From the NCBI GenBank assembly GCA_900557195.1, contig USRT01000015.1, positions 1 through 48,158 on the forward strand: DNA of 48,158 nt, given 5' to 3'. The translations under genes were made by a program, and so were the position numbers. Source of the stretch: an uncultured Clostridium sp. (GTDB lineage: Bacteria > Bacillota > Clostridia > TANB77 > CAG-508). The notes under the pieces were generated by a model. The model saw only the letters and a program-made list of their open reading frames with translations. It ran no database searches and was not told where the DNA came from. This document shows positions 7,995 through 18,082 of the stretch, piece after piece. Positions within the stretch are counted from its first letter, which is position 1; every line of letters starts with the position of its first letter.

Positions 7995-9387
7995 ATGAGT
8001 AAAATAAAAGAGAAGGTATATGATTGGAAAAATCGTTTGCAAGATAGACACATGCTAACTTTGGTAATAGTTTTAGTTACAATAATATTAGCTCTTGGAA
8101 TATATACCTATAAAAAGCAAACTGAATATAGACAAGCATCAGAAAATGAATATAATATGGCTTTTTATGAATTAGTTGATTATGTTCAAAGTGTTGAAAC
8201 CTATTTAGCAAAATCGTTAATTTCTAGTACACCTGAACATGGAGCTGAGACACTAACACATGTATGGAGAGAGGCAAATCTTGCACAAAGCTATTTAGCG
8301 AGACTTCCTATTGATAGTAATGAATTAGCAAATACAGCAAAGTTTTTAAATCAAGTTAGTGACTATAGTTATTCATTATCGAGAAAAAATATATATAATG
8401 AAAGCCTATCGCAAGATGATTTGAATAATTTGAAAGAATTACATTCGTATGCAATAGAATTGGAAAATACACTTAATCAATTGTCAAGCGATTTAAATGA
8501 TGGAAGAATAAGCTTTCGGAGAATTAACTAAAAAAGGAAGAAAAACGTTTAGCCAGCAAGTTAGCAACATATCAAAGGACAGCTTTAGTAATTTAGAAGA
8601 GAATTTTCATGAATACGCAGGATTAATATATGATGGTGCTTTTTCTGAACATATGACAAATCCAGAAAGAAAGGGATTGACAGGAGAGGAAATAGATGAA
8701 GATAAAGCAAAACAAATAGCAGAAGAATTTATAGGAAAAGATAAAATAAAAGAGATCAATTCAAATGGAGTAAGCGAAAATGCAAATATTCCTTCATATG
8801 ACTTTGCTGTAAAAACAGGGAATAATAACGATACTAATTTATGGATCTCGGTTTCCAGAAAAGGTGGCCATGTGGTTTTTATGAACTATAATAGGGATGC
8901 CAGTGTAGAAGTAATTACCACAGAAAAAGCAAATGAATTAGGTAAAGAGTTTTTAAATACAAGAGGAATAAGTAATATGAAAGAAACTTATTATATGAAG
9001 CAAGATGGAATTGTAACAATTAATTATGCATATATGCAAAATGATGTGATAATGTATCCAGACTTAATAAAATTAAAAGTTGCTTTAGATAATGGGGAAA
9101 TTTTAGGAATAGAAACAACAGGATATTTAAATTCACATACAGAGAGAGCTTTAGAAGAAGTACAAATAAGCAAAGAAAAAGCAAAGGAATCTTTAAACAA
9201 AGAATTAGAAATCTTGAGTGAAGGATTAGCAGTAATTCCAACGAAATATCAAACAGAAGTATTATGTTGGGAATTTAAAGGAAAAGTAGAAGATAGAGAA
9301 TTCTTAGTTTACATTAATGCAACCACAGGAAGAGAAGAGGATGTCCTAGTAATATTAAACACTCCAAATGGAACATTAACCATGTAG
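7995..9387 (+). CDS. ypeB: Germination protein YpeB, one +1 recoding site
   Basis: YpeB stabilises SleB in the dormant spore. The start ATG 7995 has AAAGGAAG upstream. One N-terminal membrane segment (about residues 18-38) is followed by the helical YpeB domain and C-terminal PepSY-like repeats (EEFIGKDKIKEI, ITTEKANELGKEFLNTRG). The zero frame stops five codons past the in-phase CGG at 8517. Skipping one base there joins RISFGELTKKGRKTFSQQ and gives 463 residues, normal for the family. The stretch after the shift has no start codon or Shine-Dalgarno of its own, so the halves are not two genes. The sleB-ypeB order is the classical one. Confidence 0.9.
8517..8520 (+). other. CGGA +1 recoding site in ypeB
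   Basis: TTT is followed by in-phase CGGA (Gly175). This is the only site where a P-site slip would keep cognate pairing (TTT to TTC). Confidence 0.87.
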
Positions 9388-9476
9388 AGGTAGTAATTGT
9401 CTAAATATATTTTTTTATATTGTATATACTAGTATTAGAAAAGCATAACTAATGTTTTTCTAAGGAGGTTTTTGGT

Positions 9477-9650
9477 ATGTCAAGAAATAAAAATTCCACA
9501 ATATCAGAAAATCTAAGAGAAGAAATAGCAAAAGAGCTAGGGGTATATGAACAAGTAAAACAAGATGGAGGATGGCAAAATGTCTCTTCTAAAAATTGTG
9601 GTAATATTGTAAAAAAGGCAATAGAAATAGCTAATAGAAGTGTTGAATAA
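9477..9650 (+). CDS. Small acid-soluble spore protein, alpha/beta type
   Basis: A 57-residue reading frame follows TAAGGAGG. It contains ENLREEIAKELGVYEQV, then DGGWQNVSSKNCGNIVKKAI. This matches the two conserved blocks of alpha/beta SASPs (the EIAKELG germination-protease cleavage region and the SSKxCGNIVKKAIE DNA-binding block). Such proteins coat spore DNA and protect it. The position behind sleB-ypeB fits forespore expression. A terminator follows. Confidence 0.9.
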   Translation: MSRNKNSTISENLREEIAKELGVYEQVKQDGGWQNVSSKNCGNIVKKAIEIANRSVE

Positions 9651-9700
9651 TAAATATTAGTAATTTATTATTCGTAAATTAAATATTTAAGGTATGATTA

Positions 9701-9742
9701 ATAAATGGTTTTGTTTTATAAAATGAAACCATTTATTTCTTG
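9701..9742 (+). terminator. Terminator after the SASP gene
   Basis: ATAAATGGTT (9701-9710) pairs perfectly with AACCATTTAT (9728-9737), followed by a short T-rich run. The rest of the 311-base gap up to 9961 is AT-rich; I see nothing more in it. Confidence 0.65.
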
Positions 9743-9961
9743 CTTTGTTACAATAATATTTTATAAAAAGTACATACAAGCATAGAAATGGCTAATAATA
9801 TATAAATATTAACCATTCTTATGATATTACATTAAAAAATATTAGAAAATAGTAATAATATGAACCTAAATGTAATAATATTAATTCTAAGAATATGAGA
9901 GCGCATTTATAATGAAAAAATAAAAAAAGTATCATAATATTTTTGTGTAAGGAGACTTTTT

Positions 9962-10753
9962 ATGGGAGAAGCATATATAGACAATTTAAAAATTAGGTAT
10001 ATAAAAAAAGGTACTGGAAAAACTGTTCTTATTATTCCTGGATGGGGAACCGTTATAAATACTTATACTACATTAATTAATTCAATTTCAATGTATGCCA
10101 ATGTTTTATGTTTTGATATGCCTGGGTTTGGAGAATCTGATGAGCCTAAGAATAGTTGGAATTTGGATGATTATATTACATTTATAATTAAATTTATTAA
10201 GTCCAAAAATATTAATGAATTAGATGTCATAGGACATTCGAATGGTGGAAGAATAATCATAAAACTAATGAGTAAAAAAGATTTAGACTTTAAAATAAAT
10301 AAGATAATTTTAATTGGAAGTGCAGGAATAGTTCATAAAAAAACAATTACACAGATAATTAGAATTAAAACATATAAAATTTGTAAAAAAATTGCACAGA
10401 TTAAATTGATAAGATTTCTTTTTCCAAATCTTTTAAATAAAGTAAAAAATTATTTTGGTTCAGCTGATTATAAAGATGCAAGTCCAATAATGAGAGAAAG
10501 CATGGTTAAGCTAATTAATGAAGATATACGAAATTTTTTACCAAACGTCAAAGTACCTACTCTATTAATATGGGGAGAAAATGATACAGCAACACCTATA
10601 GCTGATGCCAAAATTATGGAAAAAATGATTCCAGATGCAGGGCTTGTTAAGGTTAGAGGATGTTCGCATTATGTGTTTTTAGAAAATCCTGCATATGTAA
10701 ATATAGTAATTGAGAATTTTTTAAATGGAGGACATCATGGAGATACTAATTAA
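9962..10753 (+). CDS. Alpha/beta-fold hydrolase
   Basis: This 263-residue hydrolase has its oxyanion region in IIPGWGTV, nucleophile Ser in GHSNGG, acidic residue in WGENDTATP and catalytic His in CSHYVFLENP, with the strand motif FDMPGFGESDEP. The triad is complete, but the substrate cannot be told from sequence. It overlaps the start of murF by 17 bases and is preceded by AAGGAG, so the two are co-transcribed and probably translationally coupled. A role in envelope metabolism is inference from context only. Confidence 0.88.
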   Translation: MGEAYIDNLKIRYIKKGTGKTVLIIPGWGTVINTYTTLINSISMYANVLCFDMPGFGESDEPKNSWNLDDYITFIIKFIKSKNINELDVIGHSNGGRIIIKLMSKKDLDFKINKIILIGSAGIVHKKTITQIIRIKTYKICKKIAQIKLIRFLFPNLLNKVKNYFGSADYKDASPIMRESMVKLINEDIRNFLPNVKVPTLLIWGENDTATPIADAKIMEKMIPDAGLVKVRGCSHYVFLENPAYVNIVIENFLNGGHHGDTN

Positions 10754-12251
10754 GATAGAACTAATAGTTAATTTGGTCTTATTTTTATTGTTTTATATGC
10801 ATATGTTTCAGCTGAATTCATATTTTTTAAAAAAATATGTAAATTGGATGAAAGCAAATATAAAAAAAGTACTATTAAGAAGTGTTAGTATATTAATTCC
10901 AATATTAATATTATTACTTAATAACAATATTGCTAGAGTTGTTTCTGTAATATTGTTAGGAATTTCAATATTTGCTAATTTTAAAAAAAATAAAGCAAAA
11001 ATACCACTTAAGTTCACAAATAGAGTTAACAGAATGTTTATAACTCAAGCTATAATAATTATATTGTTTTGTGTATTAAGTAACAATATTATAACTTTAG
11101 GGCTATTAAATATTATAGCATTTTGTTTATGTTTTATTGCAAATACAATAAATTATCCAATAGAACATGGAATTCGAAAATATTATATTAATAATGCAAA
11201 AAAAATATTGAAAGATATGCCAGAATTAACAGTTATTGGAGTTACAGGAAGCTATGGAAAAACAAGCGTAAAAAATTTTCTAGTAAAAACTTTAAGTACT
11301 AAATATGAAGTATTAGCAACACCTAAAAATTATAATACTTTAATGGGTGTAGTAAGAACAATAAGAGAAGAGTTAAAGCCTATTCATCAAATTTTTATTT
11401 GTGAGATGGGAGCAACTAAAGTAGGTGATATAAAAGAAATTTGTGATATTGTAAATCCTAAGTTTGGTATTATAACTGCTATTGGACCTCAACATTTACA
11501 GAGTTTCAAAACAATTGATAATATTATAAAAACAAAGTTTGAATTATATGATTCTGTTAATAAAAATGGTGGAGTAACATTTTTAAATTATGATAATGAA
11601 TATATTGCTAGACAAAATAAAACTAATATATTAACTTATGGAATTGATAATGAAAAATTAGATTATAGTGCTTTTGATTTGAAGTCTTCACCTCAAGGAT
11701 TATTTTTTTCTATTAAAAATATGCAGTTTAAAACAAGACTTATTGGAAGACATAATATTACAAATCTTACAGGAGCAATTGCAGTTGCTAATTATTTAGA
11801 AATTTCACTAGATAGATTAGTTCCTCGTGTTAAAGAAATAAAAAGTGTTAAACACAGATTACAGTTAATCTCAAGAGAAAATTTTAATATAATTGATGAT
11901 GCTTACAATTCAAATCCAATAAGTTCTAAATCTGCTATAGATACATTATCAGAATTTGAAGGGGTTAAAATAATTGTTACTCCTGGTCTAATAGAATTAG
12001 GAGGAGATGAGGAAAAATTTAATTATGAATTTGGAAAATATATGTGTGATGTTTGTGACTACATATTTTTAGTAAATAGTACAATATCTAAATATGTTTT
12101 AAATGGAATAAGCTCAAAAGAATTTAATAAAAATAAAGTATTTATGGTAAATAGTCCACAAGAGGCAGTTAAACAGATTACTAGCTGGGGATTGAATGAT
12201 AAAGTAACAATTTTATTAGAAAATGATTTACCAGATAATTATAATTTATAA
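10737..12251 (+). CDS. murF: MurF-like ligase with N-terminal membrane segments
   Basis: Mur ligases of this type add D-Ala-D-Ala to UDP-MurNAc-tripeptide. This 504-residue version begins with several hydrophobic helices (about residues 1-140) before the ATPase: Walker A GVTGSYGKTSVKNFL, EMGATKVGDIKEICDIV, the ligase segment IGRHNITNLTGAIAVANYL, and DDAYNSNPIS. The extra membrane part occurs in clostridial MurF-like proteins. ATG 10737 follows GGAGG by five bases. Ddl, which makes the D-Ala-D-Ala substrate, is encoded next, so the pair covers successive steps of one pathway. Confidence 0.87.
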   Translation: MEILIKIELIVNLVLFLLFYMHMFQLNSYFLKKYVNWMKANIKKVLLRSVSILIPILILLLNNNIARVVSVILLGISIFANFKKNKAKIPLKFTNRVNRMFITQAIIIILFCVLSNNIITLGLLNIIAFCLCFIANTINYPIEHGIRKYYINNAKKILKDMPELTVIGVTGSYGKTSVKNFLVKTLSTKYEVLATPKNYNTLMGVVRTIREELKPIHQIFICEMGATKVGDIKEICDIVNPKFGIITAIGPQHLQSFKTIDNIIKTKFELYDSVNKNGGVTFLNYDNEYIARQNKTNILTYGIDNEKLDYSAFDLKSSPQGLFFSIKNMQFKTRLIGRHNITNLTGAIAVANYLEISLDRLVPRVKEIKSVKHRLQLISRENFNIIDDAYNSNPISSKSAIDTLSEFEGVKIIVTPGLIELGGDEEKFNYEFGKYMCDVCDYIFLVNSTISKYVLNGISSKEFNKNKVFMVNSPQEAVKQITSWGLNDKVTILLENDLPDNYNL

Positions 12252-12270
12252 GAAAGGATTTATAAAGGTT

Positions 12271-13458
12271 ATGAAAATAAAAGTTGGTGTATTTTTTGGT
12301 GGAAAGAGTGTAGAACATGAAGTTTCTATAATTACTGCTATTCAGGCGATTGAAAATATTGATAAAGACAAATATGATGTTATTCCTATATATATTACAA
12401 AGGAAAATAAAATGTATTGTGGAAATTTAATAGGGGATATATCTAATTATAAAGATATTGATAACTTATTAAAAAATAGTACTCAGGTTACGCTTACTCA
12501 AAGAGATAATAAAGTGGTTTTATTAAGATGCGATAAGAAAATTTATCAAAACGATATATATGATTATATTGATATTGCATTTCCAATTGTACATGGAACA
12601 AATGTTGAAGATGGGACTTTACAAGGATTTTTAAAAATGTTTAATATTCCATATGTTGGATGTGATGTTATCTCGTCTAGTGTAGGTATGGATAAATATG
12701 TTTGCAAATGTGTATTAAAAGATAATAATATTCCGACATTAGAATGCAAATGTATAAGTAGCAAAGAATATAATGAATATTCAGAAAGTATAATAAAAGA
12801 AATTGAAACAAGGTTTTCTTATCCTATAATAGTTAAACCTATAAATTTAGGATCTAGTGTGGGAATAAAAGTTGCTAAAAACAAAGAAGAGCTAAAAGAA
12901 GCTATAGAAAATGCATTTATGTATTCAAATAAAATACTTATTGAAAGAGCAATTAAAAACTTAAAAGAAATTAATTGTTCAGTTGTAGGAGATTATGAAT
13001 ATGCAAAAGCGTCAGAATGTGAAGAACCAGTTAAAACAGATGAGATATTAAGTTATAAGGATAAATATATATCTGGATGTAAAAAGACAGGAATTACAAA
13101 GTCAATGAATGCTTCTGTTTTAAAATTGCCAGCAGACATAAACAATAATATAAAAGAAAAAATACAAGAGCTAGCCTTAAAAACCTTTAATATTTTAGGA
13201 TGTTCAGGGGTTATTCGTATAGATTTTATGATAGATAATGATACAAATGAAATATATGTAAATGAAGTAAATACCATTCCAGGTTCGTTATCATTTCATT
13301 TGTGGAAAGCTACAGGTTTAAACTATACTAAATTACTAGATGAATTAATTAAGCTTGCATTAAAAAGAAATAGAGAAGAGAAAAATATTACATATTCATT
13401 TGATAGCAATATATTATCAGGAATTTCTATGAGTAATTTAAAGGGTGGATTAAAGTAA
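12271..13458 (+). CDS. ddl: D-alanine-D-alanine ligase
   Basis: This 395-residue ATP-grasp enzyme joins two D-alanines for the peptidoglycan stem. The N-terminus KVGVFFGGKSVEHEVS is diagnostic, followed by AFPIVHGTNVEDGTLQGFL, SSSVGMDKYVCK, VKPINLGSSVGIKVA and the metal-binding end VNEVNTIPGSLSFHLW. The sequence is a little longer than typical Ddl because of a C-terminal extension. The VHGTNVEDG block resembles VanG-type ligases as well as ordinary Ddl, so D-Ala-D-Ser specificity cannot be excluded by eye. It lies 19 bases downstream of murF. Confidence 0.92.
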   Translation: MKIKVGVFFGGKSVEHEVSIITAIQAIENIDKDKYDVIPIYITKENKMYCGNLIGDISNYKDIDNLLKNSTQVTLTQRDNKVVLLRCDKKIYQNDIYDYIDIAFPIVHGTNVEDGTLQGFLKMFNIPYVGCDVISSSVGMDKYVCKCVLKDNNIPTLECKCISSKEYNEYSESIIKEIETRFSYPIIVKPINLGSSVGIKVAKNKEELKEAIENAFMYSNKILIERAIKNLKEINCSVVGDYEYAKASECEEPVKTDEILSYKDKYISGCKKTGITKSMNASVLKLPADINNNIKEKIQELALKTFNILGCSGVIRIDFMIDNDTNEIYVNEVNTIPGSLSFHLWKATGLNYTKLLDELIKLALKRNREEKNITYSFDSNILSGISMSNLKGGLK

Positions 13459-13505
13459 ATTTAGCTATGTATACTAAAAATATATGATATAGTGATACTT
13501 AATGG

Positions 13506-13540
13506 TAAAAGGTGTGTAGTTTTACACATCTTTTATAATC
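13506..13540 (+). terminator. Terminator after ddl
   Basis: A stem TAAAAGGTGTGTA / TACACATCTTTTA lies 48 bases past ddl, with a G-U pair and a T-rich 3' flank. The rest of the 263-base gap holds the dnaJ promoter. Confidence 0.65.
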
Positions 13541-13661
13541 TTCTAGAATTATTCCACTTAAACATTACAGTTTTTTTATGTATATTTAAAGCTTTATAAC
13601 TACTATACAATATTAAAGTATTACTCTATAACTTGAAGAGTTTATTAATAAATATTTCCCA

Positions 13662-13690
13662 TTGAACAGACAGAAAAAGTATGTTATAAT
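13662..13690 (+). promoter_or_regulatory. Promoter of the DnaJ-like gene
   Basis: TTGAAC (13662-13667) and a perfect TATAAT (13685-13690) are 17 bases apart, 32 bases before the ATG. No CIRCE inverted repeat is visible, so HrcA control is not indicated. Confidence 0.8.
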
Positions 13691-13721
13691 ACGTTTACCT
13701 TGGCATAAGGAGGATGTCTAA

Positions 13722-14627
13722 ATGATATTTAAGGATTATTACAAGATACTAGGATTAGATACATGTAAAGTTTCGATAGATGAAATAAAGATTGCATATA
13801 GGGAGCAAGCAAAAAAGTATCATCCAGATGTAAATATAGGAAATAAGAATGCAGAAGAGAGATTTAAAGATATAAATGAAGCTTATAAAGTTTTATCTGA
13901 GATTTCCTCAAAGAAAAAATACGATAGAATGTGGAATTCTAATATTGGAAAGAAAAAGGTAAAATATGAAGAGAGTAAAAGGGAAAATGGTTCAATATTT
14001 AGTGATTTCTTTAATATGTTTTTTGGAATATCAAATTTTAATCAAAATGATATAGACGATAAAAATAAAGGTAAAATTGCTATAAAAGGCGAAAATATAG
14101 AAACAGAAATAGATGTATCTATTGAAGAAGCTTTTTATGGGGCTGAAAAAAAGATATCGCTTAGAACAACTGATGGAAAAATGAAAACCTTTACAGTGAA
14201 AATTCCTTCTGGAATTAGAGATAATGAAAAAATACGTTTAATTGGACAAGGAAAAAAGGGAATAAATGGTGGAAAGAATGGAGATCTATTTATAAAAATC
14301 AAAATAGAAGATGGAAAAAGGTATAAACTAAGTGGATATAATATATATACCAATTTACTGCTTACACCATGGGAAGCAGCATTAGGTACAAAAATTAAAG
14401 TTGATACTATAGATGAAGAATTATCTGTATATATTCCAGAAGGAATAGAAAGTGGAGACTATGTAACAGTTCAAGGTAAAGGATACAAAGATGGAAAAGG
14501 TGGTAGAGGAGATTTTATAATAGAAGCTAAGATTATGGTTCCAAAAAATATGACAGAAGAAGAAAAAGAACTGTTTAAAAGACTTAATGAAATTTCTAAA
14601 TTTAATCCAAGAAAAATATATTATTAA
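13722..14627 (+). CDS. DnaJ/CbpA-like co-chaperone without zinc finger
   Basis: This 301-residue J-domain protein stimulates a DnaK-type ATPase. The J domain (about residues 3-70) includes the HPD motif in KKYHPDVN. A linker leads to the two beta-sandwich substrate-binding domains (ETEIDVSIEEAFYGAEKKIS, GDLFIKIKIE, LLTPWEAALGTKIKV). The cysteine-rich zinc domain of true DnaJ is absent, so it is CbpA-like. It stands alone behind its own promoter and a TAAGGAGG Shine-Dalgarno. Confidence 0.9.
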   Translation: MIFKDYYKILGLDTCKVSIDEIKIAYREQAKKYHPDVNIGNKNAEERFKDINEAYKVLSEISSKKKYDRMWNSNIGKKKVKYEESKRENGSIFSDFFNMFFGISNFNQNDIDDKNKGKIAIKGENIETEIDVSIEEAFYGAEKKISLRTTDGKMKTFTVKIPSGIRDNEKIRLIGQGKKGINGGKNGDLFIKIKIEDGKRYKLSGYNIYTNLLLTPWEAALGTKIKVDTIDEELSVYIPEGIESGDYVTVQGKGYKDGKGGRGDFIIEAKIMVPKNMTEEEKELFKRLNEISKFNPRKIYY

Positions 14628-14808
14628 GGAAATAATATATTAACAAAACTAAAAATGACTGCCACAAATGAAGAGTTTACATAAGAAATATGACTAAAAA
14701 TATTGACATTCTAAGAAAAAAGATTTATAATAAATTTATTGATGTATGAATGAAAACAAAAGATAAACTATGAGACATAAAAACATTCATAGAAGAGGGG
14801 TGTATAAT

Positions 14809-15333
14809 ATGGAAAGCTTACACGGTAAGCATTTTAGTATAACAGATCCAAAAGAGGTAAATACAGTTATATATCAAATAAACAAAACAGAAAAGGAATT
14901 CTTAGAAAATTCTCCGAAGTTTACAGTAGAAAGACTAGATTACATAGAGGAATTAAGAGGAGATAATAAAAAGAAAACTTTTTTTGTTGATAATCCTTTG
15001 GAAGAGGGAAATCAATTAGTTATACTATCTTTTGCAAAAGAAAAAGTAGTAGTTAATATGGGATTACTAGATGGTGATAAAGTTAAAATTAGTAAAAAAC
15101 CAGTACCAATTAAATTTGATACCTTATATACAGAGAATGAATCAGACTATAAAGAATTTACATATACACCAAATCTAAAAAGACCAATATCAATTATCGA
15201 TCCTGAAACTGCAGAAGAGATAAAACCAGTAGTATTTTTTAACAAAGAAACAAATGAAGTCAAGGGTAAATGCAAATTAAAACCTTACAAATCATATTTT
15301 GCCTTTGAAATAAGAGAAGATAAGAAAGATTAA
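14809..15333 (+). CDS. Hypothetical protein in the coupling-protein cluster
   Basis: I do not recognise this 174-residue protein. It lacks a signal peptide and membrane segments and looks soluble, mixed alpha/beta and rich in charged residues (VNTVIYQINKTEKEFLENS, FVDNPLEEGNQLVILSFAKE). The start is ATG 14809 after AGAGGGG. It heads a tight three-gene set with 15349-15666 and the VirD4-like ATPase (gaps of 15 and 31 bases), so it probably works with that ATPase. It could be a substrate, chaperone or regulator. Confidence 0.75.
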   Translation: MESLHGKHFSITDPKEVNTVIYQINKTEKEFLENSPKFTVERLDYIEELRGDNKKKTFFVDNPLEEGNQLVILSFAKEKVVVNMGLLDGDKVKISKKPVPIKFDTLYTENESDYKEFTYTPNLKRPISIIDPETAEEIKPVVFFNKETNEVKGKCKLKPYKSYFAFEIREDKKD

Positions 15334-15348
15334 AAGGAGAGAGGATGT

Positions 15349-15666
15349 ATGGCGGATAGAGAACCGAACCAAAATAATAATTATTATCTTGTAGGAGGTC
15401 CACTTATTGTAAATACAAGAACTAAAAGTGTAGACATGCCACCTAAAAATTCAAGAAATTGCAAAAATGCAACTATAGCTTTGCAAAATGGAAATTGTAT
15501 GGCTATAAATGCAGCTGATAATGTAGTTATTAAAGATAAAAATGGAGTGGTTATCGCACGTAGAGATGGAATAGATGGAAAAGGTAAGATATTAACAACA
15601 AAAGGGGACAGAAGGGCAAAAGCAAAATCTACAAGAGCATCTTCAGGTTCATATGATAGAGGATAG
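15349..15666 (+). CDS. Small hypothetical protein in the coupling-protein cluster
   Basis: This 105-residue protein of unknown function starts 15 bases after the previous gene with AAAGGAGAG upstream. Its middle (YYLVGGPLIVNTRTKSVDMP, AINAADNVVIKDKNGVVIAR) suggests short beta strands, and the C-terminal 25 residues are very basic (GDRRAKAKSTRASSGSYDRG), which could bind nucleic acid. No membrane segment is visible. Co-transcription with the VirD4-like gene is very likely. Confidence 0.72.
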   Translation: MADREPNQNNNYYLVGGPLIVNTRTKSVDMPPKNSRNCKNATIALQNGNCMAINAADNVVIKDKNGVVIARRDGIDGKGKILTTKGDRRAKAKSTRASSGSYDRG

Positions 15667-15697
15667 ATTTAAATTACTAAAGAGAAGGTGAGCTTTT

Positions 15698-17696
15698 ATG
15701 GGCTATAAAATAGATAAAGTAGGTAAAAACTTTAAAAAGAATTTAATATTATTTATAATAGTATGGTGCATATTAACCATACTATTTGTTGCGCCTGTAG
15801 CACTTGCAATAAAACAAGCAACAGTAAATGGTGTATTTGAAATGCCTATTTTTATAGAAAGTGTAGTACCAGCGATAACAAGTTTTAATGCTATTTTTAA
15901 GGTACTTTCAGCAGAATATATAGGGACATTTTTTAGTACAGCATTATTTTTTACAGCAGGTTTTGCAATAGTAGTTATAATAGGACTTGCTAAATCAGCT
16001 CCTAAAAATGAGTATTCAGATATAGAGCATGGATCAAGTGATTGGAGTGAAAATGGAGAGCAATATAAAATTTTAAGTAAAAATAAAGGTCTAATACTTG
16101 CTCAAAAAAATTACTTACCAATTGATAAAAGAGGAAATGTGAATGTTCTAGTTGTAGGACGGATCAGGTTCTGGTAAATCAGCATCATATTCAATTCCAA
16201 ATGCTTTTCAAATGTTAGGATCATATGTTTTTACAGATCCAAAAGGAGAATTATATGATAAAACGGCAGGATTCTTAAAAAAGAATGGATATGATATAAA
16301 AGTATTAAATTTAGTAAATCCGGAAAATAGTGATGGATATAATCCTTTAGCACATATTAATAATGAAATAGATGTAGACGTTATAGCAAATACAATAATA
16401 AGAGGTCAAAAGTCTGAAGGAGGAAATTCAGACCCCTATTGGGATAATATGTCTGAGATGCTATTAAAAGCATTAATATATTATTTAATTAGTAGAGGAG
16501 TAAGAGAAGAAGAGAACTTAGTTAGCTGTGCTGAGATGGTTAGAGCCGCAAATACTAGTGGTGGAAGTAATATGTTAACAGAATTAATGAATGATTTGCC
16601 AGCAGATCATCCAGCAAGAATAAATTACAAATCTATAGAAGTTGTTGCTGCATCAGAAAAAACTTTTAGTAACGTTTTAAGTTCACTTCAATCAAAACTA
16701 GGTAAATTCGACTCAAAAGAAATTTCAGAAGTTACCTCAACAGACACAATAAATTTTGAAGATATAGGAAGCAAAAAAACAGCAGTATATGTTATTTCAT
16801 CAGATACACATACAGCATATGACTTCTTACTTACAATATTCTTTGCACAAATGATACAACAATTATACGATTTTGCAGATAAGAATGGTGGAAGATTAAA
16901 GGTTCCAGTTTTCTTTATACTAGATGAGTTCGCTAACATTGGTAAGATACCTGATTTCGATAAAAAAATATCAACATCAAGAAGTAGAGGAATATCATTT
17001 AGTGTTATTTTACAAAACTTAGATCAATTAGAAGCTGTATATGAAAAATCTCATGAAACTATTATGGGTAACTGTGATACTCATGTATTCTTAGGAAGTA
17101 ACTCATTTAAAACAGTAGAGTATTTTTCAAAAGCACTGGGCGAAAAAACTATTACAAGAGATAGCAAATCGGTCAATAGAGATAAAAATGATAAAAGACA
17201 AGGTTATAGTACATCTGATCAAGTAATGGGAAGAGCATTAATGACACCAGATGAATTAAGAAGAATGGATAATGATTTATGTATTATTTTTGAAAAGGGT
17301 TTAAAACCAGTAAAAGCAAGAAAGTATTATTATTTTGAATCGCAAATGGTTAAAAGATTACAAGAATATACGCTAGATCATAATGATTTTGATTCTGGAA
17401 ATAGAGGCGTATGGAGAAAATTCAATCCGTATAATCCATATCCAGATAATGGAGAACAGCCTGATTTAAAAGTAGATTCTTTAGATGATTTATTTGATGA
17501 TGATAAAGATGATGGAAAAAATAATAAAATAAAATCAATAGATAAAAAGCAAGAATCAATAGATGATTTATTTAATGATGATATAGATGCACCAACATTA
17601 CCTCAAGAAAATGATGATGATTTTTCAGAAGATATACAAAAACAATTGGAAGCAAAATTTGATGAATTATTTGGACCATTAGATGATGATAATTAA
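15698..17696 (+). CDS. VirD4/TraG-like T4SS coupling ATPase, one +1 recoding site
   Basis: With one shift this is a 665-residue coupling protein: two N-terminal membrane helices (about residues 16-38 and 78-101), a FtsK-like ATPase and an acidic tail repeating the pattern DDLFxDD. The CGG at 16160 lies inside the Walker A loop. The zero frame ends within five codons, whereas +1 movement gives VLVVGGSGSGKSASYS with Gly155 as the recoded residue. Walker B is VFFILDEFANIG, and FTDPKGELYD and the ILQNLDQLEAVY region are typical of the family. No other type IV secretion genes or relaxase are in the window, so it may be a chromosomal orphan or the edge of an older element. Confidence 0.88.
16160..16163 (+). 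other. CGGA +1 recoding site in the Walker A motif of the VirD4-like gene
   Basis: GGA is followed by in-phase CGGA (Gly155). Correct decoding is required to make the GGSGSGKS nucleotide-binding loop. Confidence 0.88.
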
Positions 17697-17732
17697 TAAA
17701 TACTATAACTTAAAATATTAAAAATTATAGAT

Positions 17733-17776
17733 AAAAGTGATTAATTAAAGTTTAAAATTAATTAATCGCTTTTTTA
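17733..17776 (+). terminator. Terminator after the VirD4-like gene
   Basis: AAAAGTGATTAATTA and TAATTAATCGCTTTT form a 15-bp stem with one G-U pair and are followed by a T run. The rest of the 386-base gap to 18082 is AT-rich and holds only the promoter at 18022. Confidence 0.7.
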
Positions 17777-18021
17777 TTTAGGATATTAAAAAGTAGGAAC
17801 CATGTTAAAATTTAATTTTATTAGATAGTTTAGTAGAAATATTATATATATTTGGGTTTAGTGCTAATTTATTGTAAAAAAAATGTTTATATAAAGTAAA
17901 TATTATAAATAAAACTTTAATTATTGATTAATTGAGTAAATTTTAAAATATATAATGTTTGTTATCTATTTTAAAAAATTATTTTTAACAACAACAATTA
18001 AAACAAATGTTCAAAAATATA

Positions 18022-18050
18022 TTGACTGACAAAAGTTGGTATGATATAAA
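18022..18050 (+). promoter_or_regulatory. Promoter of the yhaO-yhaN-like pair
   Basis: TTGACT (18022-18027) and TATAAA (18045-18050) are separated by 17 bases, 32 bases before the ATG of the nuclease gene. Confidence 0.7.
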
Positions 18051-18082
18051 AATAAATATAAAAAAGAAAGGAAATCTAATTT

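Noticed and set aside
8653..9387. Treating downstream halves (for example 8653-9387, 16212-17696, 36202-36477) as separate genes
   Set aside because: They have no own ribosome binding site or natural start and continue the upstream protein exactly at the CGG site.
10808..11017. Numerous antisense or alternate-frame ORFs of 60-160 codons, such as those opposite murF, dnaX and the surface protein
   Set aside because: They lie wholly inside strongly conserved genes, lack Shine-Dalgarno sequences and have compositions expected from reverse-reading AT-rich codons.
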